NCBI RefSeq assembly: GCF_014207855.1
Contig: NZ_JACHKZ010000004.1
Location: forward strand, 124,001-188,000
DNA length: 64,000 bases
From: Comamonas odontotermitis
GTDB lineage: Bacteria; Pseudomonadota; Gammaproteobacteria; Burkholderiales; Burkholderiaceae_C
Direction: 5' to 3'
The notes under the pieces are model-generated. The model was not told the origin of the DNA. It ran no database searches and saw only the letters and a list, made by a program, of their open reading frames with translations. Position numbers and translations under genes: made by a program. Of this stretch, positions 1-8,609 are shown one piece after another (position 1 is the first letter of the stretch; every line of letters starts with the position of its first letter).

Positions 1-518
1 TCCAGGAGCGGCTGCAGTTGCGCATCGCTCACCCAGGCAGGCTGCAACTCCTGCAGTGGCAACAGTACAAAGGCGCGCTGCCACATGCGCGGGTGCGGCA
101 CCAGCAGATCGGGCAGGTTCACCACCGTCTCGCGGCTGGCGTACAGCAGCAAATCCAGATCAAGGGTGCGCGGTGCATTGCGATAAGGGCGCTCACGACC
201 TGCCGCCTGCTCCAGCTGCTGCAATACCAGGAGCAATGCATGGGCGGGCAGCCGGGTCACCAGCTGGGCCACGGCATTGAGATAATCCGGCCCATCCGAA
301 TCCACCGGCTTGCTCGCGTACAGCGACGACACCCGCTCCACCGCCACCCCAGGCGTGGCCGCCAATTGCGCCAGTGCCTGCTGCATCGCCAGGCCACGAT
401 CGCCCAGGTTCGCGCCCAGCCCTATCCAGGCGTGGACAGCATGGCCCTCAGCGGGCGCCCAGTCACCATCCGGTTGTTGCTGCACCTGCGCTGCCAGCGG
501 CAATGCAATATCGCTCAT
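1..518 (-). CDS. folK: 2-amino-4-hydroxy-6-hydroxymethyldihydropteridine pyrophosphokinase (partial)
   Basis: Folate biosynthesis enzyme that transfers pyrophosphate from ATP to 6-hydroxymethyl-dihydropterin in the cytoplasm. About 172 residues are visible; the C-terminus runs off the window start. The pterin-binding motif GLGANLGD lies at residues 33-40 and the family signature RTLDLDLL, with its metal-binding Asp pair, near residues 117-124, followed by VPHPRMWQRAFVLLPL. The ATG at 518 gives about 25 residues ahead of the conserved core, so a later start is possible. It lies downstream of pcnB in the same orientation, an arrangement common in proteobacteria, with about 57 bp between them that contains a GCTAT/ATAGC palindrome. 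Confidence 0.93.
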   Translation of the reverse strand, partial: MSDIALPLAAQVQQQPDGDWAPAEGHAVHAWIGLGANLGDRGLAMQQALAQLAATPGVAVERVSSLYASKPVDSDGPDYLNAVAQLVTRLPAHALLLVLQQLEQAAGRERPYRNAPRTLDLDLLLYASRETVVNLPDLLVPHPRMWQRAFVLLPLQELQPAWVSDAQLQPLL

Positions 519-556
519 GAAAACATGCCTTTGCAAATGCAGGAAAAGCGCTTTTT

Positions 557-573
557 GCTATTAATTTTATAGC
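557..573. repeat. GCTAT-N7-ATAGC intergenic palindrome
   Basis: A 5-bp inverted repeat with a 7-nt AT-rich spacer (TAATTTT), in the gap between the pcnB stop and the folK start. The same 5-7-5 layout recurs at 49669 and 54271. Function unknown; it might act as a weak terminator or be a remnant of a larger repeat. Confidence 0.6.
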
Positions 574-575
574 TA

Positions 576-2156
576 CTACTCACCTGCACCGCTGCTCTGT
601 CCCGCACCACCTGGCTTGCGGCGGCGGCGGCGGCGTTTTTTGGCGGGCGCATCCAGAGCCTGCCCGTCATCCAAAGCCTGCTGGGCCACGGCCTGCAGCG
701 CGCTGGCGTCAGTGTCCTCCGTCGGCGGCTTGCTCACCGGCTTCTTGCCGCTACGCTTGGCGCCTGCAGTGCCTTTTTGCCGGGCACGCTGCTCTTCGCG
801 CACTTGGGCGATCAGGTCTTCACGGCGTGCCTCGTCGGCCTGCTGGAACTCTTGCCACCAGTTGGCCAGCATCTCGTCCACCTCGCCCACGTCGGCGCGC
901 AGGCGCAGGAAGTCAAAGCCCGCACGGAAACGCACCTGGGCGATCATGCCAAACGGCGTGCTGCCAGTGCGCTTCTCGAAGCGCGGCTGCATGACCCAGA
1001 TCTCGCGCATGTCGGCAGCCAGCTTGCCGCGGCCCGACACATCACCGATGCGGAGGTTGAAGACTTCGTCAATCGCATCCTGCAAGGCCGGGAACGGGTG
1101 TTCACCCCGATCCAGGCGCGCATCCCAGCCCGCCTTCACGTCCTGCCACAGCACGCAGGCCAGCAAAAAGCTCGGTGCCACGCTCTTGCCTTCGCCCACG
1201 CGGCGGTCGGTGTCCATCAGCGCAGCCTGCACAAAGGGCAGGTCGGCCCGCTCCACCACCACGTCCAGCAGGGGGTAGATGCCCTTGGCCAGGCCCAGCT
1301 TGCGCAGCTGCTCGACCGATGCGAGCGCGTGGCCGGTCTGCAACAGCTTGAGCATCTCGTCGAACATGCGGCTCTGGGGCACTTCCTGCAGCAGTTGCGC
1401 GCATTCGACCAGCGGCTTGGCCGTCTTGGGATCGATGGTGAAGCCCTTTTTGCTGAGCTTGGCAGCAAAGCGCACGGCGCGGATGATGCGCACCGGGTCT
1501 TCGCGGTAGCGCGTGGTCGGATCGCCAATCATGCGCAACACCAGCTTTTGCGCGTCGCGGATGCCCTTGTGGTAATCCACCACGATCTGCGTCTGCGGGT
1601 CGTAGTACATGGCGTTGACGGTGAAGTCTCGGCGCGCCGCATCTTCGTTCTGCGGGCCCCAGACGTTGTCGCGCAACACGCGGCCGCTTTCGTCCACGGC
1701 CAGCTTCATGCCCGCAAGAGCGGCCTTGCTGGTTTTTTCGTTGCCCTGCACCTGCTCGGCCTTGGAGCTATCAAGAAAGGCGCGGAAGGTGGTGACTTCG
1801 ATGACTTCGTTCTCGCGGCCGCGACCGTAGACCACGTGCACGATGCGAAAGCGCCGCCCAATGATGAAGGCGCGGCGGAACAGGTTCTTGACCTGCTCGG
1901 GCGTGGCGTTGGTGGCCACGTCAAAATCCTTGGGGCGCAGGCCCAGCAGCAGATCGCGTACGGCGCCGCCGACGATATAGGCCTCGAACCCTGCTTCCTT
2001 CAAGGTGCTGCAGACATCGATAGCGCGCCGGTCCACCAGCTTGGGATCGATATGGTGCACCTCGACAGGCACTTCCTCGCGCTTGCCAAACGGGTTTTTG
2101 GCCTTGCCAGCGCCAGCGCTCTTGCCCAGCAGTTTGTCAATGATGTTCTTGATCAT
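576..2156 (-). CDS. pcnB: Poly(A) polymerase I
   Basis: Adds 3' poly(A) tails to RNA and so promotes decay by the degradosome; it belongs to the class II nucleotidyltransferases. The 526 residues carry the nucleotidyltransferase head, with GGAVRDLLLG near 63-72 and the catalytic Asp pair in DFDV at 77-80, then the RNA-binding region with the RxDFTVNAMYYD block. The tail is strongly basic (an AKKRRRRRRK run), typical of PcnB rather than CCA-adding enzyme. The start ATG overlaps the stop of the upstream HAD phosphatase gene (ATGA), implying translational coupling. CCA transferase is the alternative, but the length and basic tail favour PcnB. Confidence 0.93.
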   Translation of the reverse strand: MIKNIIDKLLGKSAGAGKAKNPFGKREEVPVEVHHIDPKLVDRRAIDVCSTLKEAGFEAYIVGGAVRDLLLGLRPKDFDVATNATPEQVKNLFRRAFIIGRRFRIVHVVYGRGRENEVIEVTTFRAFLDSSKAEQVQGNEKTSKAALAGMKLAVDESGRVLRDNVWGPQNEDAARRDFTVNAMYYDPQTQIVVDYHKGIRDAQKLVLRMIGDPTTRYREDPVRIIRAVRFAAKLSKKGFTIDPKTAKPLVECAQLLQEVPQSRMFDEMLKLLQTGHALASVEQLRKLGLAKGIYPLLDVVVERADLPFVQAALMDTDRRVGEGKSVAPSFLLACVLWQDVKAGWDARLDRGEHPFPALQDAIDEVFNLRIGDVSGRGKLAADMREIWVMQPRFEKRTGSTPFGMIAQVRFRAGFDFLRLRADVGEVDEMLANWWQEFQQADEARREDLIAQVREEQRARQKGTAGAKRSGKKPVSKPPTEDTDASALQAVAQQALDDGQALDAPAKKRRRRRRKPGGAGQSSGAGE

Positions 2157-2851
2157 GCATGGGGCTCCAGCAAATCCAGGATGCGCCAGCCGCGCTCGGC
2201 AGCCAGCTTGCGCAGGCGTTCATCGGGGTTGGTGGCAACGGGGGTATTGACCTTCTCCAGCAGCGGCACATCGTTCATCGAATCGCTGTAGAACGTGCTG
2301 TCCACCGCGTCCCAGGAGAGGCCGCGTTCTGCCAGCCAGTCGTCCATGCGGGTGACCTTGCCTGCGCGCATGGTGGGCACGCCGGTGATTTCGCCGGTGA
2401 TCCAGCCCGAGGCGTCACGCTCCAGATTGACTGCCAGCAAGTGCTCCACGCCCAGCGCCTTGGCAATCGGGCGGGTCACGAACTCGTTGGTGGCAGTGAC
2501 GATGACGATGGTGTCGCCCGCATCACGGTGCTGCTGCAGCAACGCGCGCGCCGCAGCCTGGATATGGGGCTCGATCACCTCCTGCATGAACACGGCGTGC
2601 GCGGCATCGGCTGCATCGCGGCCCAGCTTGCGGATGGCCTCGGTGGCAAAGCGCACGTATTCGTGGATGTCGAGCGTGCCTTTCTGGTAATCAGCAAAGA
2701 ATGCGGCATTGCGGCTGCCGAACTCTTCTTTGTCGCACCAGCCTTTGCGCAGGGTGAACTCGCCCCACTCGTAATCGGAATCGAGTGGCAGCAGGGTGTG
2801 GTCCAGGTCAAAAAGCGCGAGCCGTGGCTTGGCAGCGGCAGTGGTATTCAT
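2153..2851 (-). CDS. HAD-IB family phosphatase (SerB-like)
   Basis: A 232-residue haloacid-dehalogenase superfamily hydrolase, subfamily IB, probably a cytoplasmic phosphomonoesterase; its substrate cannot be read from sequence. The nucleophile motif DLDHT is at residues 15-19, the motif II/III Thr and Lys regions follow, and the acidic motif appears as YSDSMNDVPLL. The ATG at 2851 is preferred over an upstream in-frame ATG because the conserved domain begins right after it. It is coupled to pcnB by a 4-bp overlap and lies 41 bp downstream of hda, so hda-HAD-pcnB-folK may be one transcript. Confidence 0.85.
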   Translation of the reverse strand: MNTTAAAKPRLALFDLDHTLLPLDSDYEWGEFTLRKGWCDKEEFGSRNAAFFADYQKGTLDIHEYVRFATEAIRKLGRDAADAAHAVFMQEVIEPHIQAAARALLQQHRDAGDTIVIVTATNEFVTRPIAKALGVEHLLAVNLERDASGWITGEITGVPTMRAGKVTRMDDWLAERGLSWDAVDSTFYSDSMNDVPLLEKVNTPVATNPDERLRKLAAERGWRILDLLEPHA

Positions 2852-2892
2852 CAAATCTTCTCGATTCTTCTCGGTTGGGCTTGGAGCCGGAA

Positions 2893-3588
2893 TCACTCCG
2901 TCTCCAGCATGTCTTTGAGCAGCGGGATCGTCAAAGCCCGCTTGTTGCGCAACGCAAAATTGTCCAGATGGTCCAGCAGCTGCATCAGGCTGCCCAGGTC
3001 GCGCGAAAAACGCTTGAGCATATAGTCCATCACATCGTCCGGCAATGTCAGGCCGCGCTGCTGTGCCTCGTCCTTGAGCACGCCACGGCGTTGCTCCTCG
3101 GTCAGCAGGTGCAGCTGGTAAATCTCGCCCCAGCCCAGCCGGGTGCGCAAATCGTCACGCAGCTTCAGATCCGAAGGCGGCGCATCGCCTGCCGCCAGCA
3201 CCCAGCGCCGCGCGCCAGTGGCCGGACTGGTGGCATTCACAAACCAGTTGAATGCCGCCGCCTGCTGGACAGAGTTGTAAAAATGCACCTCGTCCAGAAT
3301 CACCGCCGACCAGCGCTCGTTGAACGCACTGGGAAAGCGGGTATTCGCATCCAGCCAGCCCACTGTGGCACCTTGCTCGCGCAAGGCTTCAGCCACGGCG
3401 CGCAGCAGGTAGGTCTTGCCCACGCCCATCTCGCCCCACAGGTAAGTGGGCACTGGCGAACGGGGAGTCCCCCACCCGTCACCCACCTGCAGGCGCAGAT
3501 GCTCCAGCGCCGCCTGGTTCGAGCCAGGGAAAAACCGCTGCAGGTTGGGCCCGGGGGCCAGGCCCAGATCCAGCGCCATCTGCTTCAT
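2893..3588 (-). CDS. hda: DnaA regulatory inactivator Hda
   Basis: AAA+ protein related to DnaA domain III that, bound to the sliding clamp, stimulates hydrolysis of DnaA-ATP and prevents re-initiation. The 231 residues show Walker A GEMGVGKT at about 52-59 and Walker B with Asp-Glu (ILDEVHFY) near 97-104. The N-terminus begins MKQMALDLGL, which resembles the QLxLxL clamp-binding motif that Hda uses on DnaN; this supports the ATG at 3588 rather than an upstream one. It lacks the DnaA DNA-binding domain. It is the first gene of the minus-strand cluster and is divergent from purM. Confidence 0.9.
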   Translation of the reverse strand: MKQMALDLGLAPGPNLQRFFPGSNQAALEHLRLQVGDGWGTPRSPVPTYLWGEMGVGKTYLLRAVAEALREQGATVGWLDANTRFPSAFNERWSAVILDEVHFYNSVQQAAAFNWFVNATSPATGARRWVLAAGDAPPSDLKLRDDLRTRLGWGEIYQLHLLTEEQRRGVLKDEAQQRGLTLPDDVMDYMLKRFSRDLGSLMQLLDHLDNFALRNKRALTIPLLKDMLETE

Positions 3589-4005
3589 GCCAGGCCCCCC
3601 GCACGGATGGCCGCGCCGCGCGACGCAAGAATGCGGGCGCGCAGGACATGGATCAAGACGGATGGGACACGCATGGGCTGCGTACGGATGGGCGATAGGG
3701 GTTGATAAATGAGCGACCACTTACATGCAAAACAGCCAGGCGGGATCGGCCATTGGCAGCACGGCCCGCGCCCTTCACATAGATGCAATGCATGCAAACT
3801 CGTTGATTTTAGACGGACATAGAGCCCTGGCGGCGCAAATGCCGTATTCATCCTGGCTGGGCACTGCAATCCGAGCCCCGGGAACATGTTCACGGCCTCT
3901 GCCACAGACATTCTCCCCCCTCGGGTATACAGGGCGTCATAGAATCGCAGCTTGTGGCCAGCCCGCGGCGGTTGTGCTCCGCTTTTTTGCCCTTGTATTG
4001 CCTCC
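3589..4005. other. hda-purM divergent intergenic region
   Basis: About 417 bp between two divergent genes; no convincing gene. The ORFs crossing it lack family features and overlap real genes. It must hold both promoters. At 3882-3899 it carries a sequence similar to the arm of the 295-bp repeat element described at 55134 (14 of 18 positions), which may be chance. Confidence 0.6.
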
Positions 4006-5055
4006 ATGAGCTCTTCTACTACCTCTACCCCTCTCTCGTACAAAGATGCCGGCGTTGATATCGACGCGGGCGACGCGCTGGTGGAGCGCATCAAGCCCCT
4101 GGCCAAAAAGACCATGCGCGAAGGCGTGATGGCTGGCATCGGCGGTTTTGGCGCCTTGTTCGAGGTGCCCAAGCGCTACAAGGAGCCCGTGCTGGTCTCC
4201 GGCACCGATGGCGTGGGCACCAAGCTCAAGCTCGCCTTTGAGTGGAACATGCACGACACCGTGGGCATCGACCTGGTGGCCATGAGCGTGAACGACGTCC
4301 TGGTGCAAGGCGCCGAGCCGCTGTTCTTCCTGGATTACTTTGCCTGCGGCAAGCTCCATGTGGACACCGCCGCCGCCGTGGTGGGCGGCATTGCCAAGGG
4401 CTGTGAGCTGTCGGGCTGCGCGCTGATTGGCGGCGAAACTGCCGAAATGCCCGGCATGTACCCTGATGGCGAATACGACCTGGCAGGCTTTGCCGTAGGC
4501 GCCGTCGAGAAAAGCAAGATTCTGACCGGCCAGAACGTGCAGGCAGGCGATGTGGTGCTGGGTCTGGCCTCGCACGGCGTGCACTCCAACGGCTTCTCGC
4601 TGGTGCGCAAGTGCATCGAGCGCGCCGAAAGCCAGGGCAATGTGCCCGCTACGCTGGACGGCAAACCTTTCAAGCAGGCCATCATGGAGCCCACGCGCCT
4701 GTATGTGAAGAACGTGCTGAGCGTGCTGGCCGAGCAGCCCATCAAGGCACTGGCCCATATTACCGGCGGCGGCTTGCTGGAAAACATTCCGCGCGTGCTG
4801 CCCGAAGGGCTGGGCGCGCATCTGGTCAAGGGCAGCTGGCCCCAGACGGAACTGTTTGCCTGGCTGCAGAAGACTGCGGGTATTGACGATATCGAAATGA
4901 ACCGCACCTTCAACAATGGCATTGGCATGGTGGTGGTCGTGCCCGCCGACAGCGCCGAAGCCATCAAGAGCGCCTTTGCCGTACTTGGTGAACAAGTGTG
5001 GACGATTGGCAGCATTGGCCCACGCGGCAGCGACGCAGCTGTTACGGTGCGCTAA
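4006..5055 (+). CDS. purM: Phosphoribosylformylglycinamidine cyclo-ligase (AIR synthetase)
   Basis: Fifth step of de novo purine synthesis: ATP-dependent ring closure of FGAM to AIR. The 349 residues match the PurM family throughout: the N-terminal [20 protein letters not shown] block, [13 protein letters not shown], the [23 protein letters not shown] core and [11 protein letters not shown]. The C-terminal half contains [16 protein letters not shown] and [10 protein letters not shown]. The start ATG at 4006 follows a weak ribosome binding site; an upstream in-frame ATG gives a non-conserved leader. The stop codon TAA is shared with the first base of a 51-bp palindromic repeat. Confidence 0.95.
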   Translation: MSSSTTSTPLSYKDAGVDIDAGDALVERIKPLAKKTMREGVMAGIGGFGALFEVPKRYKEPVLVSGTDGVGTKLKLAFEWNMHDTVGIDLVAMSVNDVLVQGAEPLFFLDYFACGKLHVDTAAAVVGGIAKGCELSGCALIGGETAEMPGMYPDGEYDLAGFAVGAVEKSKILTGQNVQAGDVVLGLASHGVHSNGFSLVRKCIERAESQGNVPATLDGKPFKQAIMEPTRLYVKNVLSVLAEQPIKALAHITGGGLLENIPRVLPEGLGAHLVKGSWPQTELFAWLQKTAGIDDIEMNRTFNNGIGMVVVVPADSAEAIKSAFAVLGEQVWTIGSIGPRGSDAAVTVR

Positions 5056-5105
5056 GAACGTGTTTATGATCTCCTCGCGCAGCGTAGAGATCGTAAACAC
5101 GCTCT
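5055..5105. repeat. 51-bp palindromic repeat (short copy of the element at 55134)
   Basis: The left arm AGAACGTGTTTATGATCTC (5055-5073) and right arm GAGATCGTAAACACGCTCT (5087-5105) are inverted copies with two mismatches, separated by 13 bp. They match both ends of the 295-bp element at 55134-55428, so this looks like an internally deleted copy. It begins on the last base of the purM stop codon. As RNA it would form a long hairpin at the end of the purM message. Confidence 0.85.
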
Positions 5106-5196
5106 AAGCTCATTCCACCTGCTGGCACCCCACCGGGTTGCCATGTCAGGCAGCGCTGGCCCTGCAGGCCAGCCTGCTTTTTGACTGATTGCCGCC

Positions 5197-6315
5197 ATGC
5201 GTCCAGATTCTGCAACACCATCACCCAGCCCTTCGGCGGGCAATCCACCCGCAGGCGGTGTTGCCGATGCGCCGCAACCCTGGCGGCCACCACCCGTGCA
5301 CTGGGGAGTGCGCCTGGCTTCCTACCTGCTGATGGGCTTTGCCCTGCTCATCATCATGCTCAATGGGCTGCTGGTGGGTCTTCTGGCGGCATGCGTCGGC
5401 TATACCTTCACCCAGTTTCTGGTACGCAAGCTTGCTGATGCGAGCCGCCAGCCTCTGTCACTGAACGTGGCGCCGCCCCGCTGGATCGAGTATCTGGCCG
5501 TGACCATCGTGCTCGTGGTGCCGATTGTTCTGGTCACGCTGGGCCTGATCCACTCGCAGGGTTATCTGCTCAACGCCCCGCAGCAGTACCGCGATATTCT
5601 GGAATCCATGGCCAAGACCTTGCTCGATCTGCGCAGCAAGCTGCCACCCGAGCTGGCCAATGTGCTGCCCGATGGCGCGCAGGAGCTGCAACAGCGCGCG
5701 GCCGAGTACCTGGGTACCAAGGCGGGCACCATTGCAAACATGGGCCGCTCCTGGCTCGCCGGGCTTTTGTATGTTTTTGTCGGCTTGCTGATTGGCTCGC
5801 TGGCAGCGGTGCGCCACGGCCGCCTGTCCCACGCACCGCTGGCCTACCAGCTGCAATTGCGGGTGCAACGCTTTGGTGACGCCTTTCGCCAGATTGTGGC
5901 TGCGCAGTTCTGGATTGCGCTGTTCAACACCGTGCTGACCGCCGTTTTCCTGCTCGGCATCCTGCCTCTGCTCGACATGCGCCTACCCTACAGCGGTGCG
6001 CTCATCATGCTGACTTTCTTTGGCGGCCTGATTCCCATCGTCGGCAACCTGGTGTGCAACGCCGTCATCACGACCGTCGGCCTGTCGGTATCGCCACTGA
6101 CGGCGGTGGCATGCCTCGCGTTTCTGGTGCTGATCCACAAGGCCGAATACCTGATCAACGCCAAAGTGGTAGGCGCAAAAACGCATATGGGCGTATGGGA
6201 ACTTCTGTCCGTGATGTTCGTGGCCGAAGCCATCTTCGGCCCCGCCGGCCTTGTGGCTGCCCCGCTGTTTTATGCCTATCTGAAGAAAGAACTATTTGCC
6301 GCGCGGCTGATATAG
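5197..6315 (+). CDS. AI-2E family transporter (PF01594-type membrane permease)
   Basis: A 372-residue integral inner-membrane protein of the AI-2 exporter/permease superfamily. Substrates vary in this family (autoinducer export, Na+/H+ antiport), so no specific function is assigned. A Pro-rich cytoplasmic N-terminus of about 35 residues is followed by paired hydrophobic segments near 45-75 and 95-120. A hydrophilic helical section at about 130-180 precedes a cluster of membrane helices to the C-terminus, including the family's GGLIPIVGN stretch. It lies in the same direction as purM and is separated from it by the palindromic repeat. A strong bidirectional terminator follows at 6351-6380. Confidence 0.82.
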   Translation: MRPDSATPSPSPSAGNPPAGGVADAPQPWRPPPVHWGVRLASYLLMGFALLIIMLNGLLVGLLAACVGYTFTQFLVRKLADASRQPLSLNVAPPRWIEYLAVTIVLVVPIVLVTLGLIHSQGYLLNAPQQYRDILESMAKTLLDLRSKLPPELANVLPDGAQELQQRAAEYLGTKAGTIANMGRSWLAGLLYVFVGLLIGSLAAVRHGRLSHAPLAYQLQLRVQRFGDAFRQIVAAQFWIALFNTVLTAVFLLGILPLLDMRLPYSGALIMLTFFGGLIPIVGNLVCNAVITTVGLSVSPLTAVACLAFLVLIHKAEYLINAKVVGAKTHMGVWELLSVMFVAEAIFGPAGLVAAPLFYAYLKKELFAARLI

Positions 6316-6350
6316 ACCTTTAGCCACAAAATAGATAGCAGATCATTCAC

Positions 6351-6380
6351 AAAAAACGCCTCGGAAAACCGAGGCGTTTT
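6351..6380. terminator. Bidirectional rho-independent terminator
   Basis: A 9-bp GC-rich stem (ACGCCTCGG / CCGAGGCGT) with an AAAA loop, flanked by A-runs on the left and T-runs on the right. It sits between the convergent AI-2E permease gene and ppk2 and can serve both. Confidence 0.85.
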
Positions 6381-6456
6381 GCTTGAACGCAGTAATACCT
6401 GGAAGCCAGCCACCGATCAGCAGACGGCTTGCACAGCGTTGGCGCTGGCTCTGGCC

Positions 6457-7365
6457 TCAGTAGATTTCTGGCACGTACATGGAAGCGGGCACCGGCTGGC
6501 GGCTGTAATCCGGGTGACGCACACGATCGGGCAGCACCACATTTTCGTGATCCACATCGGTATACGGAATCTGGCTCAGGAAATGCGCGATACAGTTCAG
6601 ACGCGCCGTCTTCTTGTCGTCGGCATGCACCAGCCACCACGGAGCCTCGGGGATGTGTGTGCGCTCCAGCATCACCTCCTTGGCCTTGGTGTACTCTTCC
6701 CAGCGCACGCGGCTTTGCAGATCCATGGGCGAGAGCTTCCACTGCTTGAGCGGATCATGGATACGCCCCAGAAAGCGCAGGTGCTGCTCCTCGTCGCTGA
6801 TCGAAAACCAGTATTTGACAAGGCGAATGCCTGAGCGCACCAGCATCTTTTCAAACTCGGGCACCGAACGGAAAAACTCTTCGTACTGCTCGCTGGTGCA
6901 AAAGCCCATGACCTTCTCGACACCCGCCCGGTTGTACCAGCTGCGGTCGAACAGCACCACTTCGCCAGCAGCAGGCAGATGCGCCACGTAACGCTGAAAA
7001 TACCACTGCGTACGCTCGCGGTCATTTGGCGCGGGCAAGGCAGCCACCCGCACTACGCGCGGATTCAGGCGCTGGGTGATCCGCTTGATGACTCCGCCCT
7101 TGCCTGCGGCATCGCGCCCTTCGAACAACACCACCACCTTCTGGCCCGTGTGCTGCACCCAGTCCTGCAGCTTGACGAGTTCGCCCTGCAGGCGCAGCAA
7201 CTCACGAAAGTACTTGTATTCGGTCTCACTCAGGCTTGCAGCAAAAGGCGCCCCCAGCAGGCCGTCCTCCATCTCCAGCTCCAAGGATTCGTCGTAATCG
7301 TCCATCACGTCGCGCGCAATTTTGTGCATGACATCTTCGGGCGAAATTCCAAAACGGTCTTTCAT
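6457..7365 (-). CDS. ppk2: Polyphosphate kinase 2
   Basis: Family-2 polyphosphate kinase, which uses polyphosphate to phosphorylate nucleoside mono- or diphosphates (or the reverse). The 302 residues form one PPK2 domain: a Walker A-like [11 protein letters not shown], the [26 protein letters not shown] block, a Walker B-like [19 protein letters not shown], and the lid-region [21 protein letters not shown]. The class (NDP- or NMP-preferring) cannot be settled from these motifs alone; the single domain with an acidic N-terminal extension of about 60 residues fits class I. Transcribed alone, with the shared terminator downstream. Confidence 0.93.
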   Translation of the reverse strand: [302 protein letters not shown]

Positions 7366-7595
7366 AGCAACTCTTCCTCAAAAAGTGCCGCTAACATCCC
7401 CGCCGAACCATCGTCTGCAGACAGGCCTCGCAAAAGCCGGCCACGCCGATACACGGCCTGCCACCAGGACCGCATGGTCTGGCGCCACCTCATCCACCCC
7501 TCGGTGGATTCGGTAGTGCTAGCGCCTCAGAGCACTATATTGCCGCCTGTGTATGACGAAACAGTGACAATTACATGTCAAACAGCTGATGTTTG

Positions 7596-8444
7596 TTACA
7601 TGCGTTGTAAATCCAGCAGAGCCGCACGGATCTGCGCCGCATCATCGGGTGCTCCAGTCTGGTTGAGGTACTGCTGCAGGTCTTCGCGCGCCCGGTCATG
7701 CACCCCTAGTTCTGCATATGCCAAGCCCCGGTCACGCAGCTCCGTCCACTCGGTGGGCTGCAGCAGCACCAGGCGGTTCTGCACCTCGATCAGCTTGGCC
7801 CAGGCCTTGTCGCTGCGGTAGATCTCCTTGAGGTTGGCCAGCATGCGCACGATGATGTCGCGCGATGTTGCTGCCTGCAGGTAAAGCCCCAGGGGAACAT
7901 CATCCTCGTCGACACGGTGATACGCCTTTTGCATGGGCTCCAGCATTTCGGCCAGCATGGAACTGGAGAACGACTGCCCCGACAGCGGATCGAGCACGAT
8001 CTGTCCCTCTGCAACACTGACCTTGAGCAGGAAGTGACCCGGAAAACAGATGCCGTGCGCCGGCAGTTGCAGCTCGGAGGCCAGCTCCAACCAGATCACC
8101 GCCAGGGACACCGGAATGCCGCGTCTGCGATGCAGCACCGCATTGAGGCAGCTGTTGTCGGGGGCATAGAAATCATTGGGATTGCCCTGAAATCCCCAGT
8201 CGGCATAGAAGCGGTGGTTGAGCACCTTCAGGCGCGTGAGTGCACTGCGGCTGTGGGCATCACGGCTTTCGCGCAACTGGCTGAGCAGCTGGTCCACCTC
8301 GTTGACCACCTGCTGAATGTCAAGCTGCGGATATTCGATGCAGGCAATGGCCGCTGCAGCCTCCAGCAGCGGAAAGTTGTCATCGCTTTGTACCAGCGAC
8401 GCGAAATGCTCCAACGGGGTGGGGATCGAAAAGCTGAAGTCCAT
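7596..8444 (-). CDS. SirB1-type transglutaminase-like protein with TPR tail
   Basis: A 282-residue protein of the SirB1/YchA family: a transglutaminase-like N-terminal domain, including the stretch from YADWGFQGNPNDFY to CLNAVLHRRRGIPVSLAVIWLELA, followed by a C-terminal tetratricopeptide-like part (RDRGLAYAELGVHDRAREDLQQYL). Its cellular role is not established; in enterobacteria the homologue neighbours prfA/prmC. The start at 8444 is chosen because AGGGA lies 5 nt upstream, whereas an in-frame ATG two codons earlier touches that site. It is transcribed from the same strand as murJ, about 165 bp downstream of murJ's stop. Confidence 0.82.
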   Translation of the reverse strand: MDFSFSIPTPLEHFASLVQSDDNFPLLEAAAAIACIEYPQLDIQQVVNEVDQLLSQLRESRDAHSRSALTRLKVLNHRFYADWGFQGNPNDFYAPDNSCLNAVLHRRRGIPVSLAVIWLELASELQLPAHGICFPGHFLLKVSVAEGQIVLDPLSGQSFSSSMLAEMLEPMQKAYHRVDEDDVPLGLYLQAATSRDIIVRMLANLKEIYRSDKAWAKLIEVQNRLVLLQPTEWTELRDRGLAYAELGVHDRAREDLQQYLNQTGAPDDAAQIRAALLDLQRM

Positions 8445-8609
8445 ATGCATCCCTGCTGCAGCGCTCCGGCAACAACGCTGGTGCAATCACCACGTTCTGG
8501 CGCTTCTGCAGCGCTGCTTGCGCCATAGCTTCAATGTATAGCATCGTGCGGGCACATCCGGGCGACAACTGTCACCAACTGTTGTGAATGTGCCTATCAG
8601 TTGCCTGCC

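Noticed and set aside
777..2291. 504-codon plus-strand open frame opposite pcnB
   Set aside because: Antisense shadow of pcnB in high-GC DNA; His/Gln/Ala-rich with no family motifs, while pcnB matches its family along its length.
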